Shown here: piece by piece, positions 28,975 to 38,474 of the stretch
Layout of the letters: each line of letters starts with the position of its first letter
How positions within the stretch are numbered: the first letter of the stretch is position 1
NCBI RefSeq assembly: GCF_007679045.1
Contig: NZ_VEFS01000001.1
Coordinates: 846,706 to 910,705 of the forward strand
Direction of reading: 5' to 3'
DNA: 64,000 bases
From: Microbacterium sp. BH-3-3-3
GTDB taxonomy: Bacteria > Actinomycetota > Actinomycetes > Actinomycetales > Microbacteriaceae
The notes under the pieces: model-generated
Seen by the model: only the letters and a program-made list of their open reading frames with translations
Told to the model about the DNA's origin: nothing
The model's database searches: none
Translations under genes and position numbers: made by a program

Positions 28975-30326
28975 GCACCTCCTCCGCGCCGTTCTCTCGC
29001 CGCCGCTCGATCAAGAGCGGCGTCTGGGCGACGATCCAGCAGTTCGTCACCCTGGGCAGCACGGCCATCACCGGCATCATCCTCGCGCGCACGGTCAGCG
29101 TCTCGGATCTGGGCGTGTTCAGCTTCGCGACGAACCTCGCCAGCATCGGCACGGCGATCCTGACCGCGGGTCTCGCCGGTATCGCCATCAAGGCGTTCGT
29201 CGACAAGCCGGCATCCGCCCATCGCACGATGACGGCGCTGATCCTCATCCGCGAGTTCTTCGCGATCCTGGCGTACCTGGTGCTCCTGCCGATCTCGGCC
29301 CTGGTCGGCGACGCCGCCGTCGTCGGGGCCACCGCGATCGCGCTGCTGGTGCTGTTCGCCCGCGCCCTCGATGCCAGCGAACTGTGGTTCCAGGCGCAGG
29401 CGCGCAGCGGCAGCACGGCGCCGGTCCGCATCGCCGTCGTCCTGGTGATGCTCGGCATCCGGCTCGTCCTGGCCTTCACCGGTGCCGACCTGATGACCTT
29501 CGTCATCCTCTACGTCGTCGAAGCGGTCGTCGTCTCGAGCCTGCTCCTGGTGCGGTACGCCCGTGACCGCGACTCCCCCAAGTTCGCCAAGCCCGAGATC
29601 GAGACCCCGCGCGCTCTGCTGGGCAGCTCGTGGATCCTGATGCTGGCGAGCCTGGCCACGCAGATCAACTCCCGCGGCGACGTCGTGGTCATCCAGGCGT
29701 TGCTGGGCAGCTCGGCCGTCGGCCTGTACTCGGCCGCGGCGCGCCTGTCGGAGATGGCGTACTTCCTGCCCGTCGTGTTCATGACGGCGACCTTCCCCCG
29801 TCTGCTGCAGGTGCGGCGGGAGTACGGCCACAAGAGCCGGCAGTACAAGCAGGAGCTGCAGGCCAGTTACGACCGCGCGTTCTGGGCCGGGGTGCTCATC
29901 GCCGTGGTGATCCTGCTGATCGGCCCGTGGGTGCTCACCACCCTGTACGGCGCGAAGTACGAGGCATCCGGTCCCGTGCTGCAGATCCACGTGCTCGCTC
30001 TGCCGTTCGTCTTCATGGCGGCGGTGTTCAGCAAGTTCATCATCGCCGAGAACGCACTCTTCGCCTCGCTGACCAGAAATACGCTCGGCGCGGTTCTCAA
30101 CATCGCTCTGAATTTCCTTCTCATCCCGCATTGGGGAATCCTAGGAAGCGCGTGGGCGACGGTGTTCTCGTATTTCGTCGCCTCGTACCTTTCGTGTTTC
30201 GCGACGAAGACGACACGTGTCGCGGGCGTTCAGATGACGTTGGCGTTCATTTATCCGCTCCGACTCCTCGCCTCCGCCGTGCGCGGAACGCGAAAGAAAG
30301 GCAGCCATGAAGAAGAAGCTCCGTAA
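28971..30326 (+). CDS. Wzx-like polysaccharide flippase
   Basis: 451 residues with twelve or more membrane helices. It belongs to the oligosaccharidyl-lipid/MATE-like superfamily (SGVWATIQQFVTLGSTAITG near the start, LLIPHWGILGSAWATVFSYF near the end). It would move the undecaprenyl-linked repeat unit across the membrane. The start is GTG inside the previous gene's stop; the end overlaps the next gene by 20 bases. Confidence 0.88.
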   Translation: MSTSSAPFSRRRSIKSGVWATIQQFVTLGSTAITGIILARTVSVSDLGVFSFATNLASIGTAILTAGLAGIAIKAFVDKPASAHRTMTALILIREFFAILAYLVLLPISALVGDAAVVGATAIALLVLFARALDASELWFQAQARSGSTAPVRIAVVLVMLGIRLVLAFTGADLMTFVILYVVEAVVVSSLLLVRYARDRDSPKFAKPEIETPRALLGSSWILMLASLATQINSRGDVVVIQALLGSSAVGLYSAAARLSEMAYFLPVVFMTATFPRLLQVRREYGHKSRQYKQELQASYDRAFWAGVLIAVVILLIGPWVLTTLYGAKYEASGPVLQIHVLALPFVFMAAVFSKFIIAENALFASLTRNTLGAVLNIALNFLLIPHWGILGSAWATVFSYFVASYLSCFATKTTRVAGVQMTLAFIYPLRLLASAVRGTRKKGSHEEEAP

Positions 30327-31347
30327 GGCCGCAGGTCGTCTGCGGGAGCGCCTGCGCGTTCGCCTTCGCAAGGGCAACGCCCTCGAGCGCTCGATCTACT
30401 TCACGTTCTGGAGCGACGCCTACCGGCGCGAGCGGCTCGTGGTCGCCCGCGGCAACCAGGAGTACTGGCGCCGTCTCGAAGACGGCAAGCTCGAGTTCCT
30501 CCTGCGCCGCAACATCCACATGGCCGAGAAGGGTCTCACCATGCGCCCCCGGCGCGAGACCTTCGCCGTGGCGTACATCGAAGAGACCGTCACCCTCGCC
30601 GGCCGCCTGACGCAGGCGATGCCCCCGATCATCTCGGCCGAGGTCGAGCTGTGGGCGCGAGAGGTGCTCGAGCGCTACTTCGAGGCGACGGCGTCGAGCT
30701 CCGACCCCACGATCGCGCGTGCCCGCGAGAACTTCGGCCGCATCTCGTGGAACATCGAGCGCGACAACGTCAGCGGCCCGCACGCCCCCTTCGTGGATGC
30801 TCCGCCGGTCGAGATCGAGGCGTTGACCGCCCTCGCCAAGCGCCGCAAGTCGGTGCGCTGGTTCGAGCAGCGCCCGGTGCCGCACGAGGTCGTCGACAAG
30901 GCCATGCTGGTCGCCGCCGAGGCCCCCACCGCGTGCAACCGCCAGCCGTTCTCGTTCCGCTTCTTCGACGACCCCGAGCAGGTCGCCAAGGTCGCGAAGG
31001 TGCCGATGGGCACCGCCGGCTACGGGCAGAACCTGCCCGGCATCGCCGTGATCGTCGGCGACATGTCGGCCTTCATCGACGAGCGCGACCGCCACCTCAT
31101 CTACACCGACGGCTGCCTCGCCGCGATGTCGTTCATCCTCGGCCTGGAGTCGCAGGGCGTCGCGTCGGTCTGCATCAACTGGCCCGACATCGCCTCGCGC
31201 GACGAGAAGATGAGCCGCCTTCTCGGCCTCCAGTCCCACGAACGCGTGGTCATGCTGGTCGGCTACGGCTACGCGGACGAGCAGGGTACGACCCCGTACT
31301 CCGCGAAGCGCCACCTCGACGCCCTAAGGAGCTACAACTCGCTATGA
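30307..31347 (+). CDS. Nitroreductase-like flavoprotein with long N-terminal domain
   Basis: 346 residues. Residues ~170-346 form a nitroreductase-type FMN domain: RRKSVRWFEQRPVP carries the Arg pair that binds FMN phosphate, and APTACNRQPFSFRFF follows. The first ~170 residues are Arg-rich and helical and match nothing I recognise. Its place between flippase and pyruvyltransferase, with overlaps on both sides, ties it to polysaccharide modification. The redox substrate is unknown. The ATG follows GAAAGG at a good distance. Confidence 0.8.
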   Translation: MKKKLRKAAGRLRERLRVRLRKGNALERSIYFTFWSDAYRRERLVVARGNQEYWRRLEDGKLEFLLRRNIHMAEKGLTMRPRRETFAVAYIEETVTLAGRLTQAMPPIISAEVELWAREVLERYFEATASSSDPTIARARENFGRISWNIERDNVSGPHAPFVDAPPVEIEALTALAKRRKSVRWFEQRPVPHEVVDKAMLVAAEAPTACNRQPFSFRFFDDPEQVAKVAKVPMGTAGYGQNLPGIAVIVGDMSAFIDERDRHLIYTDGCLAAMSFILGLESQGVASVCINWPDIASRDEKMSRLLGLQSHERVVMLVGYGYADEQGTTPYSAKRHLDALRSYNSL

Positions 31348-32450
31348 CCGCTGAGTGGATCGAACTGCGTGGCGTCAACACGCACAACAAGGGCGCCCAC
31401 CTGATGATGATCGCCGTGGCGAACCGTCTGCAGGGTCGGGCGAAGCTGACCGTCTCGCCCAACGGCAGCGACTTCGACGACCGCGGCGCTCTGGGCTTCC
31501 ACCAGACGCTCCTGCTGAACCAGCTGCCCGCCGTGTCGGGCGCCGTGGGCGGTCTGATCCCGGGCTCGGTCAAGGACGCGTTCGGCCTGGTGGCCTCGAA
31601 GGACGTGGGTGGAGTGCTCGACGCCGCCGGCTTCGCGTACAGCGACTCCTTCAGCATCCAGCGCAGCAAGCGCGAGGCCAAGATCAGCGCGGCGTGGAAG
31701 AAGCGCGGCGTTCCGCGCGTGTTCCTTCCGCAGGCGTTCGGTCCGTTCACGAACCCCGAGCAGGCGAAGTGGACCCGCGAGCTGCTCGACGGCGCCGCCC
31801 TCGTCTATGCCCGCGACCGTCAGAGCCTCGACTACGTCACGGCCCTCGGCGCCAAGACCGAGGTGCGCCTCGCCCCCGACTTCACCATCGGCCTCAAGCC
31901 CGGTGGCATCCCCTCGCCCCTCACCGGCGAGTTCGGCGCCATCGTCCCCAACGCGAAGATGCTCAGCCACACCAAGCTCTCGCTCGAGGAGTACACGCAG
32001 TTCCTCGCCGACGGTGCGGCGGAGTTCCGCGCACAGGGGCTGCGCGCCGTCGTGGTCGTGCACGAGCACAACGACCGCGCCCTGGCCAAGGCGCTGTCCG
32101 AGCGCAGCGAGGTCGAGATCTTCGAGAGCCCCGACCCCCTCGTGCTCAAGCGCGTGCTCTCGGACGCGCGGATCGTGGTGGCCAGCCGCTTCCACGCGCT
32201 CGTCAGCGCCCTCTCGTCGCGCACGCCCGTCGTCGCGCTGGGGTGGTCGCACAAGTATGCCGAGCTCCTCGAGGACTTCGGCGCCGGTGCGTGGATGACG
32301 GACGGGTCGGATGCCATCGCCGCACGCATCCGCCACACCCTCACCGACACCGAGACCGCCGCCCGCCTGGACGCACGGGTGCCCGAGCTGCTCGCGCAGA
32401 ACGAGCGCATGTGGACCGAGGTCGAATCGGTCCTCGGGATCCGCTCGTGA
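31344..32450 (+). CDS. Polysaccharide pyruvyltransferase family protein (first copy)
   Basis: 368 residues from ATG 31344, which overlaps the previous stop (ATGA). ELRGVNTHNKGAHLMMIAVA at the N-terminus and HALVSALSSRTPVVALGWSH near the end match the family, which adds pyruvate from phosphoenolpyruvate to sugars as a ketal or acts as a related transferase. Pyruvyl groups would give the polymer negative charge. The long open frame upstream is the shadow of the nitroreductase gene. Confidence 0.85.
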   Translation: MTAEWIELRGVNTHNKGAHLMMIAVANRLQGRAKLTVSPNGSDFDDRGALGFHQTLLLNQLPAVSGAVGGLIPGSVKDAFGLVASKDVGGVLDAAGFAYSDSFSIQRSKREAKISAAWKKRGVPRVFLPQAFGPFTNPEQAKWTRELLDGAALVYARDRQSLDYVTALGAKTEVRLAPDFTIGLKPGGIPSPLTGEFGAIVPNAKMLSHTKLSLEEYTQFLADGAAEFRAQGLRAVVVVHEHNDRALAKALSERSEVEIFESPDPLVLKRVLSDARIVVASRFHALVSALSSRTPVVALGWSHKYAELLEDFGAGAWMTDGSDAIAARIRHTLTDTETAARLDARVPELLAQNERMWTEVESVLGIRS

Positions 32451-33502
32451 CGGCCGGGAGCGGCTCGTCGCGCCTGCGCGTGCTGATGCCGTCGCGCTTC
32501 GTCGACCGCCACGTCGGCGGCAACACGACCTACGCGCGGTACATCGCCACGGGGCTCGAGGCCCGGGGGGTGCCCGTCGGGCGCATCGCGGCCGCCTCGC
32601 ACCCGGTCGCGACCGCCGCGCTCGAGACCGCCGCGGGCCTGCGCCGGCATGCCGCGGGCGATGTGCTCCACTACGTCGGAGACACGGGGCCCCTGCTCGG
32701 GACCCGGACCCCGACCGTGGTCACGGTGCACGGCGTCGCCAGTCGGTGGATCGACGTCGCACGTCGTCCCGCACAGGAGAAGGCGTGGCGTTTCCGCGTG
32801 GGCCGCGCGATCAGCGCCGCCGACCACGTCATCACGGTGTCGAACTCCAGCGCCCGCGATGTCGCCGAGGTCTTCGGCGTCGAGCCCGAGCGTCTGACGA
32901 CCATCGAACACGGCATCGACGTGGAGCGGTTCTCGACTCCGGTGGAGCTGTCGGCCGAGGTGCGCGCGAAGCTCCCCGAGCGTTTCGCCCTGTACCTGGG
33001 CAACATCGAGCCGCGCAAGAACCTCGTCTCGCTGGTGCGGGCGTTCGCGACCCCCGAGGTGCGCGCGCTCGGCCTGCCCCTCGTCATCGCCGGCAAGGCG
33101 GCGTGGAACGCCGACGACTCGCTCGGTGAGATCCGCGACTCCCCCGACGTCATCTCGCTCGGGTTCGTCAGCGACGAGGACCGCGCCGCTCTCATGCAGG
33201 CGTGCGAGGTCTTCCTCTTCCCCTCGCTGTACGAGGGCTTCGGCTTCCCCGTGCTGGAGGCCCTCGCCGCCGGCGCCGTCGTGGCCACCTCGGATCGCGG
33301 ATCGCTCGCCGAGGTCGCGGGCCCGTCGCTGCGCCTGCCGGGTCTGGAGCCCGAGGCGATCGCCGCCGGCATCGTCTCGGCGGTCACCGACGACACCGCC
33401 CGCGCGCAGTGCCGCGCGGAGGGCCTGGCGTGGGCGAGCCGCTTCACGTGGGACGCCAGCGTCGACAAACATCTCGAGGTCTACCGGCGGGTGCTGCGAT
33501 GA
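32447..33502 (+). CDS. Glycosyltransferase family 4
   Basis: 351 residues from GTG 32447 (GTGA overlap with the previous stop). The GT4 pattern is clear: VITVSNSSARDVAEVFGVEP, then YLGNIEPRKNLVSLVRAF and the E-x7-E motif in LFPSLYEGFGFPVLEALAAG, which binds the nucleotide-sugar donor with retention of configuration. The sugar is not identifiable. The open frame upstream of the start is shadow. Confidence 0.9.
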   Translation: MTAGSGSSRLRVLMPSRFVDRHVGGNTTYARYIATGLEARGVPVGRIAAASHPVATAALETAAGLRRHAAGDVLHYVGDTGPLLGTRTPTVVTVHGVASRWIDVARRPAQEKAWRFRVGRAISAADHVITVSNSSARDVAEVFGVEPERLTTIEHGIDVERFSTPVELSAEVRAKLPERFALYLGNIEPRKNLVSLVRAFATPEVRALGLPLVIAGKAAWNADDSLGEIRDSPDVISLGFVSDEDRAALMQACEVFLFPSLYEGFGFPVLEALAAGAVVATSDRGSLAEVAGPSLRLPGLEPEAIAAGIVSAVTDDTARAQCRAEGLAWASRFTWDASVDKHLEVYRRVLR

Positions 33503-34557
33503 ACCGTTCTCCCCGCGTGCTGATCCTGCACGCCTATTCCGCCGACAACGCCGGCGACGGTCTGCTCGTGCGCGAGACGCTGGCGCTGCTCGAAGACGCC
33601 TTCGGCTCGGTGGATGCCACGATGCTCGCCTCGCGCCCGGACAGCTTCGCCGACCTGGGCATCCCGACCTTCCCCACCGTGCCGACCCGACGCGGATGGG
33701 ACCGGCGCACGCGCGCCGTGCTCTCGCGCATCGACGACTTCGACCTCGTGGTCGGCGTCGGCGGTGGATACCTGCGCGCGGGCACCCCCGTCGAGTTGCT
33801 GAAGTCGGCACTCGTCATGGGACCGCAGCTGCGGGCGGCCGCGCGGTCGACCACGCCGTCGGTCTACCTCCCGCAGAGCATCGGACCGGCTCGTTTCGGC
33901 ACGCGCGGCGTGCTCACGCGCCTGCTCCGCGACATCGACGTGGTCATGGTGCGCGACGACCGCACCTTCCTCGAGGTCGCCGGCCCGACCCTCGTACGCA
34001 CGCCCGATCTGGCCGCGGCGTCCATCGCCGACGCCCGCAAGGCCGGCACCACGGTGGAGCCCCGTCCCGTCCTGTCGATCCGCAGCGTCCACGGACGCAT
34101 CAACCCCGACATCTACGCGCTGGCAGAGCGCATGACGCCCTACGACGGGTACATCCAGAGCACGATCGGCGGAAACGACGACCGCCCGGCATCCGCGACC
34201 CTGAGCCCCGCACGTACCCTCGAGCGCAGCGAACTGATGGGCGCCGGGAGCACTCCGCGCGTGGTGGTGGCCGTGCGTCTGCATGCCGCCCTGATGGCTC
34301 TGGCCGCGGGCCACTACGTCGTCCACCTCGCGTACGAGCGCAAGGGCTTCGGCGCCTTCGACGACCTCGGGATCTCGCCCTGGGTGCACCGCGTCAACGG
34401 CTTCGACGTCGACACCGTCGCCACCCAGGTCGCCGACCTGCTGAACGACGCGGCGGTGCGCGACGACTACGACGCGCGCTTGATGAACTCGTCGGCGCGC
34501 ATCCGCGATGCCCGCGCGGACATCGTCCTCGCCCTGCAGAACGCGATCGGAGACTAA
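33499..34557 (+). CDS. Polysaccharide pyruvyltransferase family protein (second copy)
   Basis: 352 residues from ATG 33499, overlapping the previous stop (ATGA). VLILHAYSADNAGDGLLVRE is the family N-terminus with the N-x-GD motif; LRAAARSTTPSVYLPQSIGP and AVRLHAALMALAAGHYVVHL follow. It is clearly diverged from the copy at 31344, so the two probably act on different sugars or differ in function. Confidence 0.87.
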   Translation: MNRSPRVLILHAYSADNAGDGLLVRETLALLEDAFGSVDATMLASRPDSFADLGIPTFPTVPTRRGWDRRTRAVLSRIDDFDLVVGVGGGYLRAGTPVELLKSALVMGPQLRAAARSTTPSVYLPQSIGPARFGTRGVLTRLLRDIDVVMVRDDRTFLEVAGPTLVRTPDLAAASIADARKAGTTVEPRPVLSIRSVHGRINPDIYALAERMTPYDGYIQSTIGGNDDRPASATLSPARTLERSELMGAGSTPRVVVAVRLHAALMALAAGHYVVHLAYERKGFGAFDDLGISPWVHRVNGFDVDTVATQVADLLNDAAVRDDYDARLMNSSARIRDARADIVLALQNAIGD

Positions 34558-35853
34558 GTGCGCCGGTCCGACCCGGCCGACACCTCCTCCGTGCGGCGCC
34601 GTCCGCGTGCGCGCCTCAGCGCCGCGCTCGGCCTGCTCGCGACCGTGGCCGTCGGTGCCGCCGGGTGCGTGGCGGGGCCGCCCGCTCCGCCCGAGCCCGC
34701 GCCCTCGACCGAGATCGTCGCCACGATCGACGACGCCATCCAGGAGTGGTGGATCGGTCCCGTCGTGCAGCAGCAGTCGGACTGGTACTCCACCGCGGCG
34801 CTGAGCGAGACCGGCGAGGTGGAGGCCGTCGACATCGACGACACGGGCGCGACCTCCCGCACCGTGGTCGGCACCGCCCCGGTCGACGACCACAACGTGC
34901 CGGCGCGCATCACGCTCCCCGGACGCGGTTCGCTCGTGCAGTGGACGCACCACGGCACCGAAGAGGGCTTTTATGTCTCCGTCGCCCCCGGATCGGGACG
35001 CGCCGAAACGTTCGCCGACCGTCCGGTGACCGAGATCACCGTGGGCAGCAAGGTCTCGTACGGCCAGATCCTGCACATTCCCGATGCCCAGACCGCCGAC
35101 ACCGACACGTTCTGGGTGCTCCTGCGCAACGACCTCAACTGGGGCATCGCGGAACTGGTCGTGAACTGGTCCACCGGCGAGGCGAGCTACTCCGGCAAGT
35201 ACCGCCGCCTGATCACGTTCCCCGAGCAGGCGTACCTCACCTCGACCTTCGACGACACGTCGGCGGGGACCGTGCGCATCGCCGCGGGGTACAACCCCGC
35301 CGTCGGTCGCAGCGAGGTCTATCTGCTCGAGCTCGACCTGCGCACCGGCATCCTGATGGATCTGATGAAGCCCCGTACGACGCACGACATCACGTCGTCG
35401 ACCTATCTGTCGGCGGAGGAGCTCACCCCGGTGCTCGGGCAGACCTCCGGCACCCGCCGTCTCCTCGACGTCCGTGCCTCTCCCGCCGCGCCCGCGGTCC
35501 TGACCGTGGAGTACCCGGGAGACGTCTCTCCCGACGGCGTGTACACCGAGACCGCCGTCGATGAGAACGGCCTGACGACGTCGCGCACCTTCGGGAAGAC
35601 GGGCGCCCACCTCGAGCGCTATCCGTGCGGTGCGTCCTACGGCGTCGACGGTTCCGTCTGGCACTGCGGCGAAGACGGGGGTACGTCTTCCCTGTGGCGC
35701 GACGACCGGAAGATCCTCGACTCCGAAGCGCCGCTGTTCCGTCCGATGCCGACTCCGGGCGGGCCGGTCTCCGTCCTCGTCGGAAGGATCGAACGGTACG
35801 AGGACTACAGGAGCTGGAGCGGAAGCTCGCTGCTGGCCGTCGCGGTGCGCTGA
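34558..35853 (+). CDS. Lipoprotein of the polysaccharide locus, unknown function
   Basis: 431 residues. An Arg-rich start, hydrophobic core and VGAAGC lipobox (Cys near residue 39) mark it as a lipoprotein. A short Pro-rich linker precedes a beta-rich domain of about 380 residues with repeated blades (QQQSDWYSTAALSETGEVEA, IAAGYNPAVGRSEVYLLELD), which looks like a beta-propeller. It may bind or export the polymer. GTG directly follows the previous stop (TAAGTG). It is the last gene of the rightward run. Confidence 0.8.
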   Translation: MRRSDPADTSSVRRRPRARLSAALGLLATVAVGAAGCVAGPPAPPEPAPSTEIVATIDDAIQEWWIGPVVQQQSDWYSTAALSETGEVEAVDIDDTGATSRTVVGTAPVDDHNVPARITLPGRGSLVQWTHHGTEEGFYVSVAPGSGRAETFADRPVTEITVGSKVSYGQILHIPDAQTADTDTFWVLLRNDLNWGIAELVVNWSTGEASYSGKYRRLITFPEQAYLTSTFDDTSAGTVRIAAGYNPAVGRSEVYLLELDLRTGILMDLMKPRTTHDITSSTYLSAEELTPVLGQTSGTRRLLDVRASPAAPAVLTVEYPGDVSPDGVYTETAVDENGLTTSRTFGKTGAHLERYPCGASYGVDGSVWHCGEDGGTSSLWRDDRKILDSEAPLFRPMPTPGGPVSVLVGRIERYEDYRSWSGSSLLAVAVR

Positions 35854-35884
35854 CCGCGCGACGAGGGGGCGGATGCCGCGGGGC

Positions 35885-36934
35885 TCAGATCCCGCGCCAG
35901 ACGGCGTCGAGCGCGTCGGCCTGGGTCGTGGGGTTCATCTGCGCGAGCATGCGTTCGCCGCGCTCCTGCGCGTCGCGCAGGGCCGCCGGATCGTCGAGGA
36001 GCCGGCGCACGGCGGCCGCCCCGTCGGAGGCGGAATCGAAGGTGAGCAGACCCACCTCGTCGAGCGAGGGGATGCGGCGTCCGAGGACCGGGATGCCGCG
36101 AGCCGCGGCATCGAGCACGCTCAGCGGGAATCCCTCGTACGAGGCCGTGTGCACGTAGAGCGAGAGGGCGTCGAGCTCGCGCGTGACCTCGTCTTTGCGC
36201 AGCCACCCGGTGACCCGCACACCCGCCTCCTGCAGACGCTGCGTCCAGGCGTCGTCGCCGCCGCCGATCCAGACCGCCTCGACGGGGGCGGGGCCCGCGG
36301 CGAGTTCGCGCGCGAGGGCGATCATCATCGCCGGGTCCTTCTGCCCTGCGAGGCGCCCGACCATGCCGATGCGGCGGGGAGCGTCGTGCGCATACGCCCG
36401 AGGCGCGCGGGGAGGCACCGAGGCGGTGTTGGGCACGCGCGCCACGCGCGCCCCTGCGCCGAGCTGACGGGCCAGATCGGCCTCGTGCCCGGACAGGACC
36501 GCGAAGACGTCCGTCCGGCGCGCCAGGAGGCGCTCAGCGCCGCGGACGGCGGTGCGCAGCGCCCGCGACACACTCGGGTCGTCGAACTTGAAGCAGTGCG
36601 GCGAGTAGACCACGGGGATGCCGGACGGCCTGACCAGTCGCACGAAGGCACCGGGGAAGCTCGAGTGCGCGTGGATCACGTCGGCGTCGCTCCCGCGCAG
36701 GGCAGCGCGCGTGCGCATCGGCTGGCGCAGACGCGACGCGCCCAGGTCGAGATGCGCCGCGTCGACGTCGTCCCAGATCGGCGACGGCCGGCCCTCGACC
36801 CACGGCGACAGGATCGTATGCCGGATGCCGCGGGGCGAGTTGCGGATGTAGTCGCACACCGCGACCGGGACGCCGCCGGTGAGGCGATCGACCACGTGCA
36901 CGACGGACGTGGAGTGATCGACCTCGGAGCTCAC
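35885..36934 (-). CDS. Glycosyltransferase family 4
   Basis: 349 residues from GTG 36934. STSVVHVVDRLTGGVPVAVC starts a GT-B fold; RIGMVGRLAGQKDPAMMIAL and HTASYEGFPLSVLDAAARGI, with the E-x7-D/E pattern, are the donor-binding part. The GTG overlaps the tyrosine kinase stop (GTGA), so the two are co-translated. It converges on the lipoprotein gene. Confidence 0.88.
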   Translation of the reverse strand: MSSEVDHSTSVVHVVDRLTGGVPVAVCDYIRNSPRGIRHTILSPWVEGRPSPIWDDVDAAHLDLGASRLRQPMRTRAALRGSDADVIHAHSSFPGAFVRLVRPSGIPVVYSPHCFKFDDPSVSRALRTAVRGAERLLARRTDVFAVLSGHEADLARQLGAGARVARVPNTASVPPRAPRAYAHDAPRRIGMVGRLAGQKDPAMMIALARELAAGPAPVEAVWIGGGDDAWTQRLQEAGVRVTGWLRKDEVTRELDALSLYVHTASYEGFPLSVLDAAARGIPVLGRRIPSLDEVGLLTFDSASDGAAAVRRLLDDPAALRDAQERGERMLAQMNPTTQADALDAVWRGI

Positions 36935-38409
36935 TTCGCGGAGACCTTGCGCTTCTTCTTCGGACGCGACGAGGCGCGCTTGCCCGAACGCTTCGACGAG
37001 GAGCCCGACGACGACCCCGTCTCGGCGTCGCCTCCGTAGGAGTAGGCGCCATAGCCGTAGCTGTCCGGACCGCGGGTCGGAAGCATCGTCATGATGACGC
37101 CGACCAGTCGGCCACCGGCCGTCTGCAGGGTGCGCAGCGCGCCCTCGAACTCCTGCTTCTTGGCCTTGCCGGACGCGGCGACCATGATCGCCCCGCGCGT
37201 GACCTTGCTGAGGACGGCGGCATCGGTGACGAGCAGCAGCGGGGGCGCGTCGATGAGGACGTAGTCGAAGTGCTCGGTCAGCGTGGCGAGCAGCTGCGAC
37301 ATCGCGGCGGAGCCCAGGAGCTCGGCCGGGTTCGGCGGGACGGGACCCGAGGGGAGCACGAACAGCTGGCCGCGACCCCACTTCTGCAGCACGTCCGCCA
37401 CCTCGACGCGGCCGATGAGCACGTCGGTGAGGCCGACGCCGCCCTCGATGCCCATGTAGTCGGCGATGCGCGGCAGGCGCAGGTCGCCGTCGAGCAGAGC
37501 AACGCGCGCCCCGGTCTCGGCGAGGGCGATCGCGAGGTTGGCCGTGGTGGTGGACTTGCCCTCACCGGGGCCGGAGCTGGTGACGACGAACAGCTTGGGG
37601 CCGCCCTCGACGTTCAGGAACTGCAGGTTGGTGCGCAGTGCGCGGAAGGACTCCGACCGCGGGCTGCGGGGGTCTTCCTGCACGATGAGCGGACGCTTGG
37701 TCGCCTCGGGGTCGAACGCGATGCCACCGAGCAGCGGTGCCTCAGTGAGCGACTCGAGGTCTTTCAGCGTGCGCACGCGGGTGTCGAGGGCGTTGCGGAG
37801 GATCGACAGCAGCACGGCGACGACGAGGCCGAAGAGGGCTGCGACGACGACGATCACCGGGATGCGCGGGCTGAAGGGGGTCGAGGGCTCGACCGCGGGC
37901 TGCACGACCGTCAGACGCACCGGGCTGGCCGCCCCCTCGCTGACCGGCGGCTCGAGCGTGGTCTGGACGGCGTCCACCAGGCTCGAGGCGATCGCGTCGG
38001 CGAGCTTGGCGCTCTGCGCGCCGCTGGTCGAGGTGACCGTGATGTTGATGTTGACCGTGTTCAGCGGGGCCTCGGCCGTCACCTTCGAGGCGAGCGAACC
38101 CACCGAGGTGTCGAGGTTCAGGTCGTCGATCACGGGCTGCAGCACGAGCGCGCTGGTGACGACGTCGACGTAGCTCGCGACGATCTGCCGAGCGAACGTG
38201 GTGCCCTGCACCAGGTCGCCCGTGGCGGGGTCGGCGCTATCGGCCTGCACCGACACGTACAGGCGCGTCGTGGACTGGTACTGGGGCGTCTGCGTCGCCG
38301 CATAGCCGAATCCACCGGCTCCGCCGAGGATCGTGAGCACCAGGATGAGCACCCAATTTCGGTGCAGGATCCGGATGTAGTCGCGCAACTCCACGGTGAA
38401 TTCCCTCAA
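36931..38409 (-). CDS. Wzz-Wzc type polysaccharide tyrosine autokinase (copy 1)
   Basis: 492 residues. The N-terminal Wzz domain has two membrane helices (near residues 15-35 and 180-200) around an extracytoplasmic loop. The C-terminal BY-kinase domain has Walker A in SSGPGEGKSTTTANL (about residue 280), Walker A' in ALLDGDLRLPRI and Walker B in YVLIDAPPLLLV. A Tyr cluster YGYGAYSYGG near residue 450 is the likely autophosphorylation site, and a Lys/Ser-rich tail follows. Such proteins set polymer chain length and export. It is closely related to the next gene upstream. Confidence 0.93.
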   Translation of the reverse strand: MREFTVELRDYIRILHRNWVLILVLTILGGAGGFGYAATQTPQYQSTTRLYVSVQADSADPATGDLVQGTTFARQIVASYVDVVTSALVLQPVIDDLNLDTSVGSLASKVTAEAPLNTVNINITVTSTSGAQSAKLADAIASSLVDAVQTTLEPPVSEGAASPVRLTVVQPAVEPSTPFSPRIPVIVVVAALFGLVVAVLLSILRNALDTRVRTLKDLESLTEAPLLGGIAFDPEATKRPLIVQEDPRSPRSESFRALRTNLQFLNVEGGPKLFVVTSSGPGEGKSTTTANLAIALAETGARVALLDGDLRLPRIADYMGIEGGVGLTDVLIGRVEVADVLQKWGRGQLFVLPSGPVPPNPAELLGSAAMSQLLATLTEHFDYVLIDAPPLLLVTDAAVLSKVTRGAIMVAASGKAKKQEFEGALRTLQTAGGRLVGVIMTMLPTRGPDSYGYGAYSYGGDAETGSSSGSSSKRSGKRASSRPKKKRKVSAK

Positions 38410-38474
38410 TCACAGTCGTGGGGCACAGCTGTCGCGCCCCTTTTGTATCCTGTCATACCCCCATCGGGCAGACG

